Translations under genes and position numbers: made by a program
The notes under the pieces: generated by a model
Database searches by the model: none
What the model was told of the DNA's origin: nothing
What the model saw: the letters and a program-made list of their open reading frames with translations, nothing else
In this document: in pieces, positions 7,354 through 13,973 of the stretch
Position numbering within the stretch: the stretch's first letter is position 1
How the letters are laid out: every line of letters begins with the position of its first letter
Assembly: GCA_025998595.1 (NCBI GenBank)
Contig: BNWE01000017.1
Coordinates: forward strand, 1 to 19,327
Direction: 5' to 3'
Origin: Alphaproteobacteria bacterium
GTDB lineage: Bacteria; Pseudomonadota; Alphaproteobacteria; UBA3830
DNA length: 19,327 nucleotides

Positions 7354-7524
7354 TTATCTGATCAGTGCTTCATGTGGATTAGTTTGGTTTGGATGTCTTA
7401 CTCCACCCCATTATAGTATTTTACTAAAAATTCTTCTAATTATTCGGATCGCAGTTCGAAAGAATCCTTTGCAAAGATGCCATCCGAGCTTGAAAATACT
7501 GAGATCGCTTCGGCAAGTATATGA
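7343..7524 (+). pseudogene. Small membrane or secreted protein gene, frameshifted
   Basis: ATG 7343 has a promoter-like and Shine-Dalgarno context. The first about 29 codons give a signal-like N-terminus (MKYTYLISASCGLVWFGCLT). Around an A run at about 7426-7430 the coding character moves to another frame (NSSNYSDRSSKESFAKMP…), which ends at TGA 7522-7524. One missing A in the run would explain this; restored, the protein would have about 55 residues. The uninterrupted frame instead runs to 7582 with an unlikely basic tail. No family is recognised. Confidence 0.3.
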
Positions 7525-7554
7525 AATCTTTTTTTTAAAGGGTGTTTTTTGTTT

Positions 7555-7749
7555 TCAATATATTCTCCAACCATCACGGTAAACAATTGAGCTAAGCACA
7601 TTATAAAATAAAGCCTCATTTGCCATAAGTATCAAAAATTCGTCTGTATCGCTTGCATAATCAACCATTATAAGGATATCTTTGCCAGTTTTCATCAAGT
7701 CACGTTCCGTTAAAGAGTCCATTAATAAGTTGACATATTTTCTCCACAC
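7555..7749 (-). CDS. Hypothetical ORF, about 64 aa, doubtful
   Basis: The frame opens with GTG 7749, with a first internal ATG at residue 10. It reads as an acidic, plausible peptide (…ILIMVDYASDTDEFLILMAN…). It ends up against the transposase fragment, whose in-frame sequence begins at about 7750, so it is probably the broken end of a gene cut by the insertion. No domain is recognised. Confidence 0.25.
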   Translation of the reverse strand: MWRKYVNLLMDSLTERDLMKTGKDILIMVDYASDTDEFLILMANEALFYNVLSSIVYRDGWRIY

Positions 7750-8049
7750 AGGATTTTAGACTATTGGATGCGCTGGGGTATCGAATGTATGTTCTCTGAT
7801 TTCAAGAGTCGTGGATTTGCAATCACAAGTACACATTTGAAACATGAAAAACGCATCGAAAATCTCATCTTGATTTTGACAATTGCGATATATTGGGCTG
7901 TTTCCGTCGGAACTACTCCGCAAAAACAGGAAAAATTCTCAAAAAAACTTCGAAGATCAAAAGTTTCATACTTTAAGCGAGGACTCAGATATATAGCTAA
8001 TGCCTTGAATTCTCTGTCTTTTTTTCACACTTTATGGATGTTCATGTGA
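7750..8049 (+). pseudogene. IS4-family transposase, C-terminal fragment
   Basis: About 100 codons of a DDE transposase C-terminus, closed by TGA 8047-8049. Residues ILDYWMRWGIECMFSDFKS fit the Y(2)R(3)E(6)K signature of IS4-family transposases exactly, with Glu as the third catalytic acid. SRGFAITSTHL and the hydrophobic run after it also fit the family. The N-terminal two thirds with both catalytic Asp are absent: upstream the frame is stopped at 7726. No terminal inverted repeats were found by eye. It is a dead remnant and marks an old insertion next to tRNA-Glu. The following 8050-8379 contains no gene I can support. Confidence 0.8.
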
Positions 8050-8327
8050 TGCGTCGGGTGTTAAGTTTTTTATCCTTAGAAACATCAACGCCAATAAAAT
8101 TTGTGAATTGCTGCGAAATCATGTTAAATTCCTGATCGTAAAGGTGCTTTAAAGCATGTGCTAGCATTCGAACTGAATGGAAACAGCACAGTTCCCCATA
8201 TGACGAGAGGCTCTTTAGGCCTTATTCACAGAGACGGGCTACCGTGCTGCGTCTGCAGGATTACTCCACAGACAACCAATGAGAGTATAACCTTTTCAAC
8301 CATTGATTGGTGCACTCATAACTTACA

Positions 8328-8354
8328 ATTCAGAGCCACGAAGTGGCGTAGGAA
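8328..8354 (-). repeat. REP-like palindromic repeat copy
   Basis: These 27 bases are the exact reverse complement of 13808-13834. The core GCCAC-GAA-GTGGC is a 5-bp hairpin. It is a partial copy, because the outer bases diverge. Confidence 0.75.
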
Positions 8355-8379
8355 ACACCTTCATACCAATAATCGAGCA

Positions 8380-8412
8380 AAAACGGTTTCTCTCAGGAGA
8401 AGCCGTTTTTTT
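8380..8412 (+). terminator. Strong intrinsic terminator upstream of the MORN gene
   Basis: AAAACGGTTTCTC and GAGAAGCCGTTTT pair over 13 bp (one wobble) around TCAG and run into TTT. The A-rich left side makes it work on the minus strand too. No intact gene ends just before it; it probably belonged to one lost in the decayed zone. Confidence 0.75.
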
Positions 8413-8497
8413 ATTTCATCAAATTAAAAAATGGCACATCCGTTCCCTCTAAAACACGCTCAACAACGTTTTTGTCTTTTTATTTCGTATTTTCTAC

Positions 8498-8526
8498 TTG
8501 ACTTAAACAAGAGATCGCGATATAAG
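8498..8526 (+). promoter_or_regulatory. Promoter of the MORN gene
   Basis: TTGACT (8498-8503), a 17-nt spacer and TATAAG (8521-8526) make a near-consensus sigma-70 promoter 30 nt before the start. Confidence 0.7.
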
Positions 8527-8556
8527 AGTATTAATCTTTTGTTGATGGAGTTAGAA

Positions 8557-9138
8557 ATGAAAGCAAATAAATTGATAATCGCTTGTGCAGCTGCAATTGT
8601 AGCAACGGGAGTTACTGACAAAGCATACGGAATGAACGACGAGCAGCAACATGGTACCAGCAGGACTGGCGCAGTGTCAGCAGTTCGCCATCTTCGTATC
8701 AAAGGCGGGATATATACTGGAATACTCAACGGCAAACACGAACCGCATGGATTAGGGATAAAGGTATTTCGTGGAGGTATCCAGGTGGGAAATTTTGCAA
8801 ATGGTAAACCAAATGGAAAAGGCATGATGATGTTTTCCGATGGAATTATTTATGTAGGAGATTATGTAGACGGATTGCCACATGGAAAAGGAAAAGTTCT
8901 ATTCAGCAACAGAAACGCTCTCTATGCAGGTGATTTTGTGAAAGGTGAATGGCAGGGAAAAGGAAAGTTGATAAATTCCGACGGTATCTATGAAGGGGAT
9001 TTCGTGAAGGGAGAAAAGCACGGAATGGGAAAACTGGTATCGTCCAATGGTTTTTCTTATGAAGGAAAGTTTGTGCATGATATTCCAGAAGATTATTTGA
9101 GTACATTCTCCGCTCTAATGGGGACTCTGGGCCTTTAA
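8557..9138 (+). CDS. Secreted MORN-repeat protein
   Basis: The start is placed at ATG 8557 (GGAG 6 nt upstream, promoter in front), 42 codons inside the longest frame, because the protein then begins with a signal peptide (MKANKLIIACAAAIVATGVT, cleavage near AYG, residue 25). The 193-aa product has about six MORN units at residues 53-175: YTGILNGK (degenerate), QVGNFANGKPNGKG, YVGDYVDGLPHGKG, YAGDFVKGEWQGKG, YEGDFVKGEKHGMG and YEGKFV. MORN repeats form beta-hairpin sheets that bind lipids or proteins. A purely MORN protein that is exported has no enzymatic role visible, and host or envelope membrane contact is inference. The gene is isolated by terminators on both sides. A decayed MORN piece follows at 9249. 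Confidence 0.88.
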   Translation: MKANKLIIACAAAIVATGVTDKAYGMNDEQQHGTSRTGAVSAVRHLRIKGGIYTGILNGKHEPHGLGIKVFRGGIQVGNFANGKPNGKGMMMFSDGIIYVGDYVDGLPHGKGKVLFSNRNALYAGDFVKGEWQGKGKLINSDGIYEGDFVKGEKHGMGKLVSSNGFSYEGKFVHDIPEDYLSTFSALMGTLGL

Positions 9139-9167
9139 GAAAGAGCTAGGGCGTGTGACTACAACAG

Positions 9168-9197
9168 AAACGGCTTTTTTGTGGAAAGCCGTTTTTT
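9168..9197 (+). terminator. Terminator of the MORN gene
   Basis: AAACGGCTTT and AAAGCCGTTT pair perfectly over 10 bp around a 7-nt loop, followed by TTT. The ACGGC/GCCGT core and flanking A/T runs resemble the terminator at 8380-8412. Confidence 0.8.
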
Positions 9198-9248
9198 GCT
9201 ATTTAAAAATCCAGAAACACTCTGTCTTTGCACTACTACGTCAACAAA

Positions 9249-9359
9249 ATGTCTATTGAAACGGTCTATGAAGGAACATTTGTGAATGGACTCATACAAA
9301 TCCCCCATTTCCATGCTATAAAAACGGGGGACATTAGATCTTCTGAAATTACAGATTGA
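9249..9359 (+). pseudogene. MORN-repeat gene remnant
   Basis: A 36-codon frame, ATG 9249 to TGA 9359, contains VYEGTFVNGL near its start. This is one MORN unit closely like the YEGDFVKGE units of the gene just upstream. No Shine-Dalgarno or signal peptide. It is probably the tail of a duplicated or longer MORN gene. Its 3' end overlaps the last codons of the convergent porin gene. Confidence 0.45.
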
Positions 9360-10773
9360 TTTTCGTTCCAATCATATAAATATTCGCTTTGTTTTTTCCA
9401 GCGGGCGACTCTTTGAGAGCTGCTCTATAAGCTCGAGCTCTGTCACAGGTGTTCGTTGAGACGTTGTCGTATTCCGCATATACACTCATGGTTTTATTTA
9501 CGGTGTACTCTGCTGCTAGAGTGACTGTATCCGCCTTCGCCTTTTCATGGTCAGAGAATTTCACGATGGACTTGAAATATCCAGCTGAAACTGCGAGCTT
9601 ACCAAACTTGTAAGCCATTCCAATGGAATAAATCTTGCCGGCGTCTGCACCTGGCCTTAAACCAATTTCACTATGTTTGTGAAGAAAGTCGGTTTTTTCG
9701 TCAATGCCTTCAAACTCCTTTTCATTGAAGGTAGCAACCATATCATCTGCATAACGTTTGGACAGCAGAGATTTCCCGTTATCTGTATATCCCAATGACA
9801 TCTCGAAGTCCTTATAGGCAATTGTTGTCCCAATGTGATAGGCTCTTACATTGTGCACCTTGACAGGCATTCCATCCTTCGTGATCACAGCTGATTTTCC
9901 TTTTCCAAACCATCCAGCCGCGGCAATTTTTGCGTTTAATCCTTCTTTGTCTCCAAATTCATATGCCATTCCTGCGGTAATTATATTTTTCGAGTAGGCA
10001 CTACGCATACCAACACGATTTGCCTCTTCTTCGCTCATATCATTCTTTCCAGGCTCTTTGTGTTGCGTCTTGAATAAAGTAACATCACGACTATCTGGAG
10101 TGAAGGACAAACCAAACGTAAAACCAGAAATGTCTGGAGACAGGTAAACTACTTTAGCCGCTCTATAGTCATCATGCGGGAATCCTGTATTTACAATTGA
10201 GCCAGCAGATTCATTGTAGAATATGTTGAAATTCCCGCTATCTGGTCCACAAAATCCCACCAGGGATTTGCCATGGCAAATACTGAATAGTTCGCCTGCT
10301 GTTTTGGTATATCCCAGCTTTATGGTTCCAATTTTGTCAGACTCCAAAAAGAGGTTGGAAGTTCTTACGATTGGCTTTCCCTCTTTAACTACTCCGGAGC
10401 AGGCTTTCACCATTAATTCAGCTCCGAACGAGTACTCTGCAACCTTTTTGCAATACTTTAATTCGATATCTCCCTCCAGCACGGATTCGGATTCATCTTT
10501 ACCTTCTTTCACATCCTGACTTACGTAGAGCGAGGTGAAATTTAAGCATCCGCCCAAACTAAATGGACTATCTATTCCCTCTGCCTTCAATTCATCGTTA
10601 ATTATTTCCCCCAACAACCGATCTTTAGCAGATTTCTCGCATTCACCGTTTTTATCCTGTACTTGCGGTACACGCGTTTCATTATTATCGGATCCAACGT
10701 CACGTTGGCTTGCTGCTTCCAAAACACCAGCAGCTGAAAACAACGATAAAAGTACTACTTCTTTTACATTCAT
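9349..10773 (-). CDS. Gram-negative porin-like outer-membrane protein
   Basis: A 474-aa predicted outer-membrane beta-barrel. A signal peptide spans residues 1-21 (MNVKEVVLLSLFSAAGVLEAA). The mature part is a long series of alternating amphipathic strands with porin-like segments (GTIKLGYTKTAGELFSI, GFTFGLSFTPDSRDVT, MSVYAEYDNVS) and ends in YMIGTKINL. The last residue is Leu, not the usual aromatic. It resembles the Porin_4/OmpC-like group and probably provides a diffusion channel. Residues about 21-38 (SQRDVGSDNNETRVPQVQ), just after the signal peptide, are encoded by the palindromic repeat at 10659-10711 and look like an in-frame insertion. Shine-Dalgarno GGAG lies 8 nt before ATG. The gene lies 74 nt after the importer permease and may be co-transcribed with it. 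Confidence 0.85.
   Translation of the reverse strand: MNVKEVVLLSLFSAAGVLEAASQRDVGSDNNETRVPQVQDKNGECEKSAKDRLLGEIINDELKAEGIDSPFSLGGCLNFTSLYVSQDVKEGKDESESVLEGDIELKYCKKVAEYSFGAELMVKACSGVVKEGKPIVRTSNLFLESDKIGTIKLGYTKTAGELFSICHGKSLVGFCGPDSGNFNIFYNESAGSIVNTGFPHDDYRAAKVVYLSPDISGFTFGLSFTPDSRDVTLFKTQHKEPGKNDMSEEEANRVGMRSAYSKNIITAGMAYEFGDKEGLNAKIAAAGWFGKGKSAVITKDGMPVKVHNVRAYHIGTTIAYKDFEMSLGYTDNGKSLLSKRYADDMVATFNEKEFEGIDEKTDFLHKHSEIGLRPGADAGKIYSIGMAYKFGKLAVSAGYFKSIVKFSDHEKAKADTVTLAAEYTVNKTMSVYAEYDNVSTNTCDRARAYRAALKESPAGKNKANIYMIGTKINL
10659..10711 (-). repeat. Palindromic repeat inside the porin reading frame
   Basis: Matches 3104-3156 at 46 of 53 positions and contains the perfect hairpin CCAACGTCACGTTGG (10694-10708). 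It is read through in frame, adding roughly 18 residues directly behind the porin signal peptide. This is the same kind of behaviour as Rickettsia palindromic elements in coding genes. Confidence 0.65.
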
Positions 10774-10797
10774 CTCTTTAACTCCAATATACTACAT

Positions 10798-10826
10798 TAA
10801 TTACACTAAATTTATTACAATAACAA
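10798..10826 (-). promoter_or_regulatory. Possible porin promoter
   Basis: On the minus strand TTGTTA (10826-10821), 17 nt, then TAATTA (10803-10798), in the A/T-rich gap between permease and porin. The boxes are weak and A/T-rich sequence gives such matches by chance. Confidence 0.3.
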
Positions 10827-10847
10827 TCCTTTTTTATTTAATCCTAG

Positions 10848-11696
10848 CTATATCTTCGCATATTTTTCTCCCTTCTGCATTGCAATCACGATTAGGACTA
10901 TGCTTCCGGTGAAAAATTTCAGATCAGATGGAGCCAATCCAAATGATAAAGCTATTCCCTGAATTTGCTGATACACCAGCGCTCCAAGCAGTGGAGCAAA
11001 CAGCTGGCGATTCATGGTGTGATTTCCCACAATGGCTTCTCCGATCATGAGACCGGCCAAACCATGGATAATAATTCCAATTCCCATACCAACATCCATA
11101 TAGCTCTGTATCTGCACCATTAAACTACCCGCAAGTCCAGCTAATCCACCGGCCAAAAACAATCCCAGAATGGTATTCTGCGCTATGTCTATTCCCTGTC
11201 TCTCGGCAAAACTCGGATTTAGTCCAACTGCCCTAAATCTCAGTCCGCGATCTGTACGTAGAAATAATGCCAACGGCAATACCAACAAAACCAGTATCAC
11301 ACAAAGTATTAAAATATTAATTAAAATATTCTGGCTAAATAATCCGACACAATCAAATAATGCAATATTTGGCTTTCCCATAATACGCAGGTTCACACTA
11401 TAGGCCATTGTGCTCAGAATAATTCCCGCCAACATCGTATTGACGCGGAATTTCAGATGGATAGCACCTGTGCAAATCCCCATTATTCCGGAGCATATCA
11501 TACTTAACAAAATGGCCAATAGCGGATGCAATCCAAGAGTCATGCAAGTCGCGCATATGGCTCCTCCCAGAGGATAAGAGCCCTCGGTTGTTAGGTCTGC
11601 AAAATCCAAAAACCGAAATGGAACCATAATTCCGTAGGCGACAATCGCCAGGATTAGCCCCTGCAACAGACCGTTAAGTACCAGATCAATGGACAT
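10848..11696 (-). CDS. ABC importer permease (TrpX-linked type)
   Basis: A 282-aa integral membrane permease of the branched-chain/nucleoside-like class that pairs with ABC_sub_bind (TrpX-type) binding proteins. The start is ATG 11696, with AGGAGGG 4 nt upstream; the longer frame lies inside the ATPase gene and is rejected. About eight hydrophobic segments are visible, starting with LVLNGLLQGLILAIVAYGIM. FADLTTEGSYPLGGA, NTMLAGIILSTMAYSVNLRI, LFLRTDRGLRFRAVGLNP (cytoplasmic coupling region) and a Gly-rich GLAGLMIGEAI are typical of this permease family. Its first codons overlap the end of the ATPase gene by 11 nt, so translation is coupled. The substrate is not given by sequence; amino acids or related small molecules are likely. 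Confidence 0.9.
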   Translation of the reverse strand: MSIDLVLNGLLQGLILAIVAYGIMVPFRFLDFADLTTEGSYPLGGAICATCMTLGLHPLLAILLSMICSGIMGICTGAIHLKFRVNTMLAGIILSTMAYSVNLRIMGKPNIALFDCVGLFSQNILINILILCVILVLLVLPLALFLRTDRGLRFRAVGLNPSFAERQGIDIAQNTILGLFLAGGLAGLAGSLMVQIQSYMDVGMGIGIIIHGLAGLMIGEAIVGNHTMNRQLFAPLLGALVYQQIQGIALSFGLAPSDLKFFTGSIVLIVIAMQKGEKYAKI

Positions 11697-12426
11697 TTTT
11701 CCCTCCTGATAGCAAACTCTGATCCTCATATTCATGGAATAGCGACAGCAATGTCTTGGCATTGAGCTTCGCCTTTTCCTCACATTTAATATCCACAACT
11801 ATTCTACCTTTGTGAAGCATAATCAAGCGGTTTCCGTATTTGATTGCATCTTCCATGTTGTGTGTGATCATCATGGTCGTCAGTTGACACTCAAGTACGG
11901 ACTTAACCGTGTATTCCATCAGGGTGACCTGCATCTTTGGATCCAGCGCCGATGTATGCTCATCTAGCAGCAGAATTTGCCCTCCGGAATTAATCGCCAT
12001 GAGTGTCGCGATGGTCTGCCTTTGGCCGCCGGACAGAGCTCCAAGCGGCTGATCGATGTATTTCTCCAGACCAATATTCAACGCCTCAATTTTTTCCCTA
12101 ACCTCTTTTCTGTAGCGGCTGTAGAACGAGAACGTCGGCTTTTTGCTTCTCATCTGACTTAGGGCGACATTTTCCAGCAGCGTCATGGCGGGAATTGTTC
12201 CACGATTGACGTCCTGAACGACCTGCGAAATAAGTCCGCGGCGCTTAATCTTGCCGGAATCTGGCTTATGTTCACCGCTGATTACCTTCAGCAAAGTTGA
12301 TTTCCCAGAGCCATTGGCACCAATAACCACACAGAAATCTTTCGGCTCTAAACAGAAATCTATCCCTTTTAGAACTGGCTCGAAAACCCCACTGAAGGAT
12401 TTTTTTACATTACTTAATTGCAACAT
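11686..12426 (-). CDS. ABC importer ATPase (TrpX-linked type)
   Basis: A 246-aa cytoplasmic ATP-binding subunit that powers the importer encoded around it. Walker A GANGSGKST at residues 36-44, Q-loop SQVVQ near 67-71, signature LSGGQRQ at 131-137, Walker B ILLLDEH at 151-157 (catalytic Glu156) with D-loop SALD, and the switch His in ITHNM (His189). All catalytic elements are intact and the length is normal for a single-domain ATPase. AAGGAG lies about 9 nt before the ATG, and the stop of the binding-protein gene is 13 nt upstream. The permease start overlaps its end. Confidence 0.95.
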   Translation of the reverse strand: MLQLSNVKKSFSGVFEPVLKGIDFCLEPKDFCVVIGANGSGKSTLLKVISGEHKPDSGKIKRRGLISQVVQDVNRGTIPAMTLLENVALSQMRSKKPTFSFYSRYRKEVREKIEALNIGLEKYIDQPLGALSGGQRQTIATLMAINSGGQILLLDEHTSALDPKMQVTLMEYTVKSVLECQLTTMMITHNMEDAIKYGNRLIMLHKGRIVVDIKCEEKAKLNAKTLLSLFHEYEDQSLLSGGKNVH

Positions 12427-12439
12427 GATATATTACTCC

Positions 12440-13408
12440 TTACTCTAATATTGTTACATTCTTAGGAATCTTAATGCCGAACTTTTCGGCTAATTTCTTA
12501 TTTACGAAGCACTGATGATCCTGAAGACTCGGATAAACCGGTGCAACATTCTTTATATCAGCGCCTTTTAGCAGCTCGGCCACGAGTTTTCCGGCATTTT
12601 TACCGACGAACTCGTAATTCACTCCGAAGCTCGCAAGTGCCAGTCCATCACGCACCGCCTGCTCCTCCATATTGAACATAGGTATGTTCATTTTCTGGGA
12701 CTCCGAAGCAATAATTGGTAATGCCGACTGAAGTCCGCTTGCTCCCACATAAATGAGATCTGCCTTTCCCTTTAGCTCCTGCATTCGAATGGGAATGTCC
12801 CGCACCTGATCCACTGGAATTGCAATGACCGACATGCCGACGGAAGAAGCCGCTGCACGCATCATATTAACCAGTGTCAAGTCATTGTTGTCGGACGTCA
12901 TATACAAAAGACCGACGGTTTTGGCCTGTGGCAGAATGGTTTTGGCGAATGTCAATAGCGCGCCAAGATCCTGCATGTCAGAGCTTCCGGTGACATTTCC
13001 ATCGGATTTGCTCCTATCTTTTATCAGTCCTGCATCGACTGGATCCGTTATAACATTGTAAACCAGAGGAATATCGCTGATCTTTCCCTTGGCGAACTGC
13101 GCAATTGGCGTGGCCATGAGGATCATAACTGCCGGCTTGCTATTCTTTAGGCTCGCCACCATTTGCGGAATAAGTGCATGATCGAAGCAAATGTCCTTAA
13201 TCTCATAGCGAACGGTTTGACCTTCGATGAATCCCTGATCTGCAAGTTGCTTTTTGATTCCTACAATAGACGCCTCCATTGGGGGAATCGGGCCGTAGCT
13301 GACGATGGCAACGATCGGCATATTGCCTGTTTTTTCCATGCCGAAAACTAATGCAACAACGGCGACGGCTAACGCAGCTGCAATAGCCAATAATTTTTTT
13401 GTATCCAT
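12440..13408 (-). CDS. ABC importer substrate-binding protein 1 (TrpX/ABC_sub_bind)
   Basis: A 322-aa periplasmic binding protein of the ABC_sub_bind family (PF04392 type, which includes TrpX). The start is ATG 13408 with GGAG 6 nt upstream. Residues 1-23 are an uncleaved anchor or signal (KKLLAIAAALAVAVVALVFG). No lipobox Cys is present at its end, so it may stay membrane-tethered or be cut by signal peptidase I. Characteristic motifs are VAIVSYGPIPPMEASIVGIK, QLADQGFIEGQTV, a VITDPVDAGLI hinge, GNVTGSSDMQDLG and ASFGVNYEFVGKNAGK. First gene of the contiguous ATPase-permease operon. A close paralogue lies upstream. TrpX proteins bind tryptophan, but the ligand here is not proven. Confidence 0.93.
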   Translation of the reverse strand: MDTKKLLAIAAALAVAVVALVFGMEKTGNMPIVAIVSYGPIPPMEASIVGIKKQLADQGFIEGQTVRYEIKDICFDHALIPQMVASLKNSKPAVMILMATPIAQFAKGKISDIPLVYNVITDPVDAGLIKDRSKSDGNVTGSSDMQDLGALLTFAKTILPQAKTVGLLYMTSDNNDLTLVNMMRAAASSVGMSVIAIPVDQVRDIPIRMQELKGKADLIYVGASGLQSALPIIASESQKMNIPMFNMEEQAVRDGLALASFGVNYEFVGKNAGKLVAELLKGADIKNVAPVYPSLQDHQCFVNKKLAEKFGIKIPKNVTILE

Positions 13409-13501
13409 GATGAACTCCATATTCATATTCAAAACGTACGAGTGCGTCTTTCTATTTTGGACGCGATCGAAAAAAATTTTAGTGTGAAAAATAGTTATTA
13501 A

Positions 13502-13517
13502 TTGGCCTGGTGGCCAA
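13502..13517 (-). terminator. Possible weak terminator or attenuator before binding protein 1
   Basis: TTGGCC and GGCCAA form a perfect 6-bp stem around ACCA (minus reading), followed by AATTAATAACTATTTTT. The T tract is interrupted, so termination would be partial. Confidence 0.3.
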
Positions 13518-13691
13518 AAAATACGATATGGAAGAAGAATGCAAACGACCATCGAGTGCAAATATCAGAAACGACAGACGACAAAGTAGATACAATGTCC
13601 TCCCTCTTTTCTAAAATTTTAACTGCTCCAGTCATTTCGACACCATCAATAATTCTTCTACTATATACTACTATTATCCCCCTGTCAAGTG

Positions 13692-13706
13692 CCAGCGTGA
13701 TGCTGG
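13692..13706 (-). repeat. Hairpin repeat, GC-shifted variant
   Basis: CCAGCGTGATGCTGG folds into the same 7-bp stem as the CCAACGTGACGTTGG repeat. One A-T pair is replaced by G-C and one G-C pair by a G-T wobble. The next bases (ACCC) resemble the flank of the other family members. Confidence 0.55.
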
Positions 13707-13787
13707 ACCCGTCTTTCTTTTTACCAGCTGATACGTATGCGAGCACTATCCTCAATGTTGAAGCTTCTTCAGCAAAAGTAAACGAAT

Positions 13788-13802
13788 CCAACGTCACGTT
13801 GG
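13788..13802 (-). repeat. Hairpin repeat copy (CCAACGTSACGTTGG)
   Basis: A perfect palindrome with 7-bp arms identical to those at 3139-3153 and 10694-10708, here followed directly by the REP-like unit at 13805. The longer 53-nt context of the other two copies is missing. Confidence 0.7.
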
Positions 13803-13804
13803 CT

Positions 13805-13889
13805 GGATTCCTACGCCACTTCGTGGCTCTGAATGACGAGAATTTGAGTGTTTTCCGTCATCCAGAGGAGCGTAGCGACGTAGGGATCC
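13805..13889. repeat. Inverted pair of REP-like units (BIME-like)
   Basis: Two 34-bp units in opposite orientation, 13805-13838 and 13856-13889, separated by 17 bp. In the same orientation their outer 12 and 11 bases match with one difference each (CGTCAT(T/C)CAGAG … CGTAGG(A/G)ATCC), while the central 11 bases differ: CCACGAAGTGG versus GAGCGTAGCGA. Such units are, as I recall, widespread in Rickettsiales-type genomes. A reading frame through them (…HPEERSDVGI…) is an artefact of the repeat. Confidence 0.8.
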
Positions 13890-13973
13890 AGAAAAAAAAT
13901 TCATTCGTCTAAAAAACTAAAAAGCTACAGATGTCTCAGCAATATTTCAAAACTTTACTTACACTATAAAACA

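Noticed and set aside
8158..8427. 89-aa plus-strand frame upstream of the MORN gene
   Set aside because: It passes through the REP-like copy and the terminator hairpin, so it is not coding.
13498..13797. A 99-aa minus-strand frame and a 136-aa plus-strand frame across the repeat spacer
   Set aside because: Both run through the palindromic repeats (plus frame ends in HPEERSDVGI, the usual mistranslation of REP units; the minus frame starts inside the hairpin unit). Neither has a Shine-Dalgarno or recognisable domain.
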